The notes beneath the pieces are model-generated. The model was not told the DNA's origin and did not search any database. It saw nothing but the letters and a program-made list of their open reading frames with translations. Positions 6,831-11,239 of a stretch of DNA of 11,239 bases are shown here, in pieces. The DNA is from Paraprevotella sp. Lineage in GTDB: Bacteria; Bacteroidota; Bacteroidia; Bacteroidales; Bacteroidaceae. Position numbers and translations under genes: made by a program. Location: the NCBI GenBank assembly GCA_021205005.1, contig JAJPYK010000241.1, positions 14,121 to 25,359 of the forward strand. Direction: 5' to 3'. How positions within the stretch are numbered: position 1 is the first letter of the stretch; each line of letters starts with the position of its first letter.

Positions 6831-7583
6831 ATGGAGGAACAGGTCGCCCTGCTGGAGAAATCCTATGAGCTTGCGGCAATGTATCAGAATGGCGGCAACA
6901 ACGCCGGGCAAGCCGTACAGCCAGAAGAAGGAAAAACCGCCAGTCATGCCGGCAAAAAGAAAATGAAGGCGGAACCCGTGGGCGGAGTACGCCGGACGGT
7001 GGTGTCCGCCCTGCCGCAACCCCTGACGGATCAGGCATTCATCGCGGAGTACGGGGATGGGCGCAATTATGGCTTCCAGACTGCCATCGGCACGGCCGAG
7101 GCAACGGGAAAAAACGCCATTGCCGCCTGCGTGCAGGGCGACCAGACGATAACGGACGGCCAGACGGTGAAGCTCCGGCTGCTGGAGCCGATGCGGGTGC
7201 GGGGCAGGGTTATTCCACGAAACGCCACCCTTGTAGGCCCCGCACGCTTGCAGGGCGAGCGTCTGGAAATCGGAATCACCTCGCTGGAGCATCAGGGGAA
7301 CATCGTGCCGGTGGAACTGGAGGTGTACGACAGTGACGGACAGGCGGGCATCTTCATCCCCGGCTCTATGGAGATTGACGCGGCGAAAGAAATCGGGGCG
7401 AACATGGGCAACTCGCTGGGGAGCAGCATCAACATCTCGACCGATGCGGGGGCGCAGCTCGCCTCCGACTTGGGAAAGGGCGTGATACAGGGAGTGTCGC
7501 AATATATCTCGAAAAGGATGCGTACCGTCAGGGTGCATCTGAAATCGGGATACAGGGTGCTGCTGTATCAGGAAAAGGAATGA
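6831..7583 (+). CDS. traM: TraM C-terminal fragment (periplasmic domain), in frame after the TAG
   Basis: These 250 residues are the C-terminal part of TraM and lie in the same frame as the upstream piece, one codon (ACA) after its TAG. The start MEEQVALLEKSYELAA is an internal TraM motif, not a natural N-terminus. The conserved domain follows: VSALPQPLTDQAFI, ACVQGDQTITDGQTVKLRLLEPM, IPRNATLVGPARLQGERLEI, IFIPGSMEIDAAKEIGANMGNS and VRVHLKSGYRVLLYQ. This is the VirB10-like outer domain. It has no signal peptide or membrane helix, so if it is translated by reinitiation at 6831 it should stay in the cytoplasm. The combined frame 6234-7583 encodes 449 residues when the TAG is read, close to the usual TraM length. 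The piece is best read as the second half of a disrupted gene or of a sequencing-error split. Confidence 0.85.
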   Translation: MEEQVALLEKSYELAAMYQNGGNNAGQAVQPEEGKTASHAGKKKMKAEPVGGVRRTVVSALPQPLTDQAFIAEYGDGRNYGFQTAIGTAEATGKNAIAACVQGDQTITDGQTVKLRLLEPMRVRGRVIPRNATLVGPARLQGERLEIGITSLEHQGNIVPVELEVYDSDGQAGIFIPGSMEIDAAKEIGANMGNSLGSSINISTDAGAQLASDLGKGVIQGVSQYISKRMRTVRVHLKSGYRVLLYQEKE

Positions 7584-7655
7584 AACCAAGAAGCATAAAG
7601 GCGAAAAGAAAAAATAACGGACAAGACAATTTTAATCCACCAAATCCAACGTAAA
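7584..7655 (+). other. A-rich spacer between traM and traN
   Basis: These 72 bp are A-rich and non-coding, with no TTTG / TAnnTTTG promoter elements, no terminator hairpin and no good Shine-Dalgarno before the traN start. With 3124-3199 it is one of only two spacers over 50 bp in the operon. Both precede genes for exported proteins. It may help ribosome loading, but I see no specific regulatory signal. Confidence 0.45.
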
Positions 7656-8006
7656 ATGAATGTTAAAATGAGTATCAAGAAAACAATGATGACGCTTGCC
7701 CTCACAACGGGCATCACCTGTGCGGCACACGCGCAGGAAGTAAAGAACGGCAGCACCGCCACCGCAAAGGCGGAGGAGTTGAAACTGACGAAGGAGGTCT
7801 ATCCGCAGACAGAGGAGGACGGCGACCTGTACCACGGGCTGACGAAGAAGCTGATGTTCGATCGCATGATACCGCCGCACGGCCTGGAGTCACGTATGAC
7901 AAGACGGTGCATATCCTGTTCCCCTCGGCGGTGCGCTATGTGGACTTGGGTTCTCCCAACCTCATGGCGGGCAAGGCGGACGGCGCGGAAAACGTCATCC
8001 GCGTGA
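7656..8006 (+). CDS. traN: TraN N-terminal fragment, frameshifted after residue 78
   Basis: The frame starts with a signal peptide (MSIKKTMMTLALTTGITCAAHA, cleaved before Q27). It reads as TraN for 78 residues, ending with the family text DLYHGLTKKLMFDRMIPPHGLE. After the GAG codon at 7887-7889 the reading departs from the family (SRMTRRC...) and runs to a stop at 8006. The conserved continuation VTYDKTVHILFPSAVRYVDLG is present in the +2 frame directly after, missing only one base (GAG-TC instead of GAG-GTC). About 38 residues of the 116 are therefore out-of-frame and meaningless. TraN is the VirB9-like outer-membrane-associated core partner of TraM. This fragment could be exported but would lack essentially the whole domain. 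The ATG at 7668 is an alternative start. Confidence 0.85.
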   Translation: MNVKMSIKKTMMTLALTTGITCAAHAQEVKNGSTATAKAEELKLTKEVYPQTEEDGDLYHGLTKKLMFDRMIPPHGLESRMTRRCISCSPRRCAMWTWVLPTSWRARRTARKTSSA

Positions 8007-8665
8007 AGGCGACGGTAAGGAACTTCCGCACGGAAACGAACATGAGCGTCATCACGGAGGACGGCTCCTATTATTCGTTCAACGTGAAATATGCCGACGA
8101 GCCGCTTCTCCTGAACGTGGAGATGAAGGACTTCATCCATGACGGCAGCACGGTGAACCGCCCGAACAACGCGCAGGAAATCTACCTGAAGGTACTGGGC
8201 CGCGAAAGCCCGATGCTGGTGCATCTTATCATGAAGTCGCTTCACAGGGAGAACAAGCGCAAAGTGAAGCACATCGGCTGCAAGCGTTTCGGCATCCAGT
8301 ACCTGCTGAAAGGGATTTACGTCCACAACGACTTGCTGTCTTTCCACACGGAGATAAAGAACGGGAGCAACGTCCCGTTTGACGTGGACTACATCACATT
8401 TAAGATTGTGGACAAGAAGGTGGCGAAGCGCACCGCCATCCAGGAACAGGTGCTGTTCCCGCTCCGCGCCTACAACTATGCCGTGCGCATAGCCGGGAAA
8501 CAGTCCGAGCGCACGGTGTTCTGCCTCCCGAAGTTCACCATCCCAGACGGCAAGCAGCTCGTGGTGGAGGTGAACGAGAAGGACGGCGGTCGCCACCAGA
8601 CGTTTGTCGTGGAGAACGGGGATTTGGTACAGGCTGAAACCATCAACGAACTGCGTGTGCGATGA
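7907..8665 (+). CDS. traN: TraN main domain (C-terminal fragment, downstream of the frameshift)
   Basis: This frame carries almost all of TraN (DUF4138 family). It has LFPSAVRYVDLGSPNLMAGKADGAENVIRVKATVRNF, SFNVKYADEP, the KHIGCKRFGIQYLLKGIYVHN motif, NGSNVPFDVDYITFKIVDKKVAKRTAIQE and the ending TFVVENGDLVQAE. Homologous sequence extends left of the GTG at 7907 to about 7890 (TYDKTV), so 7907 is only the first usable start in the frame, not the true gene start. Joined to the upstream piece with one base restored, the protein would be 336 residues, normal for TraN. By itself it has no signal peptide and no good ribosome-binding site. It ends in ATGA overlap with traO (8662-8665), so traO may depend on translation through this region. 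Confidence 0.85.
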   Translation: MHILFPSAVRYVDLGSPNLMAGKADGAENVIRVKATVRNFRTETNMSVITEDGSYYSFNVKYADEPLLLNVEMKDFIHDGSTVNRPNNAQEIYLKVLGRESPMLVHLIMKSLHRENKRKVKHIGCKRFGIQYLLKGIYVHNDLLSFHTEIKNGSNVPFDVDYITFKIVDKKVAKRTAIQEQVLFPLRAYNYAVRIAGKQSERTVFCLPKFTIPDGKQLVVEVNEKDGGRHQTFVVENGDLVQAETINELRVR

Positions 8666-9219
8666 AAGGAAAGGTTTTGTTTACGGCAACGCTTCTGTCC
8701 GTCCTCCTTGCAGGGCGGGCGGAAGCCCAAAGATGCTTGCCGAAGATGCAGGGCATCGAGGTGAAAGCGGGAATGGCCGGGTCGGACGGCTATGTGCTTG
8801 GGGCCGCGCTGTCAAGCTATGCGAAAGGCGGTAACAAGTGGGTGTACGGGGTGGAATACCTGCAAACCAATCATCCGTATAGGAGCGTGAATGTTCCCGT
8901 GGCGCAGTTCACGGCGGAAGGTGGCTACTGTTACAATTTCCTGTCGGATGCGAAAAAGACTGTGTTCTTCTATGCCGGCGCGTCAGCCCTTGCCGGGTAT
9001 GAAACGGTAAACAGGGGTGAAAAAACACTTTATGACGGTGCAAGGCTGTGCAACGGGGACGCCTTCGTCTATGGCTGCGCCGCCACGCTGGACATGGAAG
9101 TGTACCTTGCGGATTTTATCGCGCTGACCGCCACGCTTCGTGAGCGTTTCCTCTGGGGCGGCAGCACGGGCGTGTGCCGCACGGAATACGGGATAGGGCT
9201 GAAATTCATCATCAACTGA
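8662..9219 (+). CDS. traO: TraO, exported beta-rich conjugal transfer protein
   Basis: The 185-residue protein has a signal peptide (KVLFTATLLSVLLAGRAEA, cleaved before Q at residue 23). The mature part is made of alternating hydrophobic and polar residues with many G, Y and F (YVLGAALSSYAKGG, KWVYGVEYLQ, FFYAGASALAGYE, VYLADFIALTATLRERFLWG). It ends GIGLKFIIN. This looks like a small outer-membrane beta-barrel, and the family (TraO, Pfam conjugative transposon TraO) is found in this position in CTnDOT-type operons. Its role is presumed to be outer-membrane anchoring of the channel, which is inference. The start overlaps the traN stop as ATGA. A 24-bp gap leads to traP. Confidence 0.87.
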   Translation: MKGKVLFTATLLSVLLAGRAEAQRCLPKMQGIEVKAGMAGSDGYVLGAALSSYAKGGNKWVYGVEYLQTNHPYRSVNVPVAQFTAEGGYCYNFLSDAKKTVFFYAGASALAGYETVNRGEKTLYDGARLCNGDAFVYGCAATLDMEVYLADFIALTATLRERFLWGGSTGVCRTEYGIGLKFIIN

Positions 9220-9243
9220 ACGGATGCCTATGGACATAGAAGC

Positions 9244-10128
9244 ATGAAACGGTTTCCGATAGAGGACTTTCTCGCAAGGCTGGGGCATCATCCCGTGCAA
9301 AGGCGTGCTAATGCCGTCTGGTACAGGTCGCCTTACCGGGAAGAACGCACGCCGTCGTTCAAGGTGCACCCTGAACGCAACCTGTGGTTTGATTTTGGCG
9401 AAGGCAAGGGCGGAAACATCTTTGCCCTTGCCGGGGAGTTCATCGGAAGCGGCGACTTTACCATGCAGGTGGGATATGTGGCGGAGGTGGCGGGCATGCC
9501 GGTACAGGAGCCGCGGAACAATTCTGCGGTGCGGCAACCTGCCGGGGCGAGCTTCGAGGACGTGGAGGTGCTGCCCTTGCAGAACCGGGCACTGATTCGT
9601 TACCTGCAAGAACGTGGCATACCGTCCGCCATTGCCATCGCGAACTGCAAGGAGATTCACTATACCACACATGGGAAAAGGTACTTTGCCGTGGCTTTCG
9701 GCAACGGGAGCGGCGGCTACGAGATACGCAACCCGTTCTTCAAAGGATGCGTGCCGCCGAAGGACATGACCCTGCTGCCGTCCGGTTCGACCGTCTGCAA
9801 CGTGTACGAAGGATTCATGGACTACCTCTCCGCCCGTGTGCTGGGCATCGGGAACGGGGAAGACCACCTCGTGCTCAACTCGGTGTCCAACGTGGCGAAG
9901 GCATTCCGGCATCTGGACGGCTACGGGCAGATAAAGTGCCATTTCGACAACGACGAAGCCGGGCGGCGGACGCTGGAAGCCCTCTGTGCACGCTACGGGG
10001 AAAGGGTGTCGGACTGCTCAGGCGTCTATGGCGGATGCCAGGACATGAACGAGCACCTGCAAAAGACACTTGCCGAAAGGCAGGTGCGGCGGGAAAACGA
10101 AAAGAAAAGCAAATCCATTAAAATGTAA
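9244..10128 (+). CDS. traP: TraP, DNA-primase-like protein with Toprim domain
   Basis: The 294-residue protein has a DnaG-like layout. Residues ~26-60 (WYRSPYREERTPSFKVHP ... WFDFGEGKGGNIF) correspond to the CHC2 zinc-finger region of bacterial primases, with TPSF and the GGNIF ending kept. The positions that normally hold metal ligands are S29, R32, F49 and F51, so zinc binding is probably lost. The Toprim core follows: VCNVYEGFMDYL with the catalytic glutamate E189, and CHFDNDEAGRRT with D235 and D237. TraP proteins are thought to prime or process transferred DNA in the recipient or donor. The cytoplasmic role stands out among channel genes. A seven-codon frame (9224-9247) overlaps its ATG. 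The tail is highly charged (RRENEKKSKSIKM). Confidence 0.88.
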   Translation: MKRFPIEDFLARLGHHPVQRRANAVWYRSPYREERTPSFKVHPERNLWFDFGEGKGGNIFALAGEFIGSGDFTMQVGYVAEVAGMPVQEPRNNSAVRQPAGASFEDVEVLPLQNRALIRYLQERGIPSAIAIANCKEIHYTTHGKRYFAVAFGNGSGGYEIRNPFFKGCVPPKDMTLLPSGSTVCNVYEGFMDYLSARVLGIGNGEDHLVLNSVSNVAKAFRHLDGYGQIKCHFDNDEAGRRTLEALCARYGERVSDCSGVYGGCQDMNEHLQKTLAERQVRRENEKKSKSIKM

Positions 10129-10134
10129 CAGACT

Positions 10135-10650
10135 ATGAACAAATTGAATAACAACAGACAAGAAGCGAAAATAAACATGGTGAAATCATTGGCAGCCTTC
10201 TGTGTGGGACTGCTTTCCTTCGGTTTCTCCTCCTGCGATGATGAATTGGACGTCATGCAAGCCTGCCCGTTCACGGTGGAAACGATGCCCGTGCCGAAGG
10301 AGCTGAAACAGGGAGAAACGGCGGAGATACGGTGTGAGCTGGTGCGCGAGGGTGAATTTGACGGGGCGGTCTATACCATCCGCTATTTCCAGTACGACGG
10401 GGAAGGCACGCTGAAACTGGATAACGGGCTGGTTTTCCAGCCCAACGACCGTTACCTGCTGGAAGACGGGAAATTCCGCCTGTACTATACCTCGGAATGC
10501 GACGAGTCACAGAGCCTGACTATCACGGTGGAGGACAATTTCGGCAATGAATTTGAATGGGAAGTTGATTTCAACAACAACTCGGACACGGAGGACATGC
10601 CGTCCGAGGCTGAAACTCCGGCCATGATGAAAGGAGGTGTCTATCAGTAA
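10135..10650 (+). CDS. traQ: TraQ, DUF3872-type lipoprotein
   Basis: The 171-residue protein starts MNKLNNNRQEAKINMVKSLA, then has a hydrophobic stretch (AAFCVGLLSFGF) and a cysteine at residue 34 (SSC) that is the likely lipidation site. The residues after it, DDELD, are strongly acidic. The mature domain is beta-rich (FTVETMPVPKELKQGETAEIRCELVR, YTIRYFQYDGEGTLKL, RLYYTSECDESQSLTITVEDNFGNEFEWEV), resembling an Ig-like or DUF3872 fold. The C-terminal tail (SDTEDMPSEAETP) is acidic and probably disordered. Position after traP fits TraQ of CTnDOT. Function is not known in detail. An ATG at 10177 is an alternative start that would shorten the unusually long, Asn-rich N-region. Confidence 0.83.
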   Translation: MNKLNNNRQEAKINMVKSLAAFCVGLLSFGFSSCDDELDVMQACPFTVETMPVPKELKQGETAEIRCELVREGEFDGAVYTIRYFQYDGEGTLKLDNGLVFQPNDRYLLEDGKFRLYYTSECDESQSLTITVEDNFGNEFEWEVDFNNNSDTEDMPSEAETPAMMKGGVYQ

Positions 10651-10657
10651 GACGGGA

Positions 10658-11173
10658 ATGAAACGGCGGTTTGTAATGGCGGTGCTGGCGGTCGCGTTCT
10701 CCGCCCGCCTGCCTGCACAGGACACGGTTGAAACGCCCGCATCGTTCCATGACGACCCGAAGGCGGAGTTAGCCGTCGAGCTGGTCAAGAAATATGAGGG
10801 ACTCCATGACAGTCCCGATTACTATCCTTACTACGGTTACGGACATTGTCGGCTGGAAGGTGAAAAACTTTCCTATGACATGACGGAGGCGGAAGCCGAA
10901 TCCTTGCTCCGCAAGGATTTGTCGGTACGTTACAGGCTGTTCCGCAAATTCGGAAAAGACGCGCTCCTGCTTACGGTTCTCAGTTACAATGTGGGTCAAG
11001 GAGTGCTGCTCGGTCATGGCGGGCATCCGAAAAGCGGGCTTGTCCGCAAGCTGGAAGCCGGGAACAGGGACATTTACCGTGAATATATTGCTTACTGCCG
11101 GTACAAGGGCAAGCCGGTCAGCTCGATAGAGCGGCGGCGCAAAATGGAGTTCCTGTTGCTGTATGAGCCGTGA
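10658..11173 (+). CDS. Exported lysozyme-like (GH24-type) muralytic enzyme
   Basis: Counting from the ATG at 10658 this is 171 residues with a signal peptide (KRRFVMAVLAVAFSARLPA, cleaved before Q21). The mature part resembles phage-type lysozymes: LVKKYEGLHDSPDYYPYYGYGH has the helix-end glutamate (E47) and the GYGH motif, and SYNVGQG matches the later conserved helix. Its probable job is local opening of peptidoglycan for the mating channel, like VirB1, but by a lysozyme fold. The aspartate and threonine that complete the T4-lysozyme catalytic set are not evident. The frame can begin at a GTG (10637), but that codon overlaps the only Shine-Dalgarno-like sequence (10630-10638). The ATG 7 nt after traQ gives a cleaner signal peptide. 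It is the last gene before the terminator. Confidence 0.82.
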   Translation: MKRRFVMAVLAVAFSARLPAQDTVETPASFHDDPKAELAVELVKKYEGLHDSPDYYPYYGYGHCRLEGEKLSYDMTEAEAESLLRKDLSVRYRLFRKFGKDALLLTVLSYNVGQGVLLGHGGHPKSGLVRKLEAGNRDIYREYIAYCRYKGKPVSSIERRRKMEFLLLYEP

Positions 11174-11182
11174 GTTTGCTGT

Positions 11183-11222
11183 AAAAAAGAGGTTGTGTCA
11201 AAACGTTGGCACAACCTTTTTT
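11183..11222 (+). terminator. Intrinsic terminator of the tra operon
   Basis: An 11-bp stem with one T-G wobble (AGGTTGTGTCA at 11190-11200 with TGGCACAACCT at 11207-11217) closes a 6-nt loop (AAACGT). It is followed by a run of six T (11217-11222). A matching A-run (11183-11188) lies upstream, so the hairpin could also stop transcription entering from the right. It begins 9 bp after the lysozyme stop and is the only terminator seen in the window. The remaining 17 bp hold nothing recognisable. Confidence 0.88.
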
Positions 11223-11239
11223 CATAGTTTATCGTCGGG

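Noticed and set aside
7880..7900. Programmed ribosomal frameshift in traN
   Set aside because: No slippery run and no following stem-loop visible. A simple base loss explains the break.
1..11239. CRISPR array, tRNA, rRNA, attachment site or origin of transfer
   Set aside because: No repeated spacer pattern, no cloverleaf-like segment, no relaxase gene or oriT-like inverted repeats noticed. Nearly all bases are in tra genes.

Overview
The window is a stretch of the transfer (tra) operon of a Bacteroidales integrative conjugative element of the CTnDOT/Tn4555-like class. It holds the type IV secretion (mating-pair formation, MPF-B) genes in canonical order on the + strand: traE (3' end only), traF, traG, a DUF3876 lipoprotein at the traH position, traI, traJ, traK, traL, traM, traN, traO, traP, traQ and a small lysozyme-like gene. 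A strong intrinsic terminator closes the run at about 11183-11222. The Bacteroidales assignment rests on the family content, on weak A-rich ribosome-binding regions, and on several exported proteins whose signal peptides are followed by glutamine.

Layout: 1-3123 holds the inner-membrane base and motor (TraE pilin-like, TraF VirB3-like, TraG VirB4-like ATPase). 3200-4293 holds two exported accessory proteins (DUF3876 lipoprotein, TraI). 4297-6286 holds the polytopic channel protein TraJ, TraK and TraL. 6234-8665 holds the envelope-spanning core (TraM, VirB10-like; TraN, VirB9-like). 8662-11173 holds TraO, the primase-like TraP, the lipoprotein TraQ and the lysozyme. Most genes overlap by an ATGA or lie within about 25 bp of each other. 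The only spacers over 50 bp are two A-rich ones (3124-3199 and 7584-7655), and neither shows a recognisable Bacteroides promoter. The whole block is probably one polycistronic message started upstream of the window.

The most notable observation is three unusual gene-structure events within about 2.6 kb of an otherwise well-preserved operon. traJ and traK are joined in one open frame through an A/T-rich linker that looks like a former spacer. traM is interrupted by a single in-frame TAG. traN carries what looks like a one-base deletion. If real, the traM and traN lesions should remove the core channel and make the element unable to transfer itself. If they are sequencing or assembly errors, the operon is a normal one. 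I see no cargo genes, CRISPR array, tRNA or insertion sequence, and no sign of an undescribed system beyond these points.
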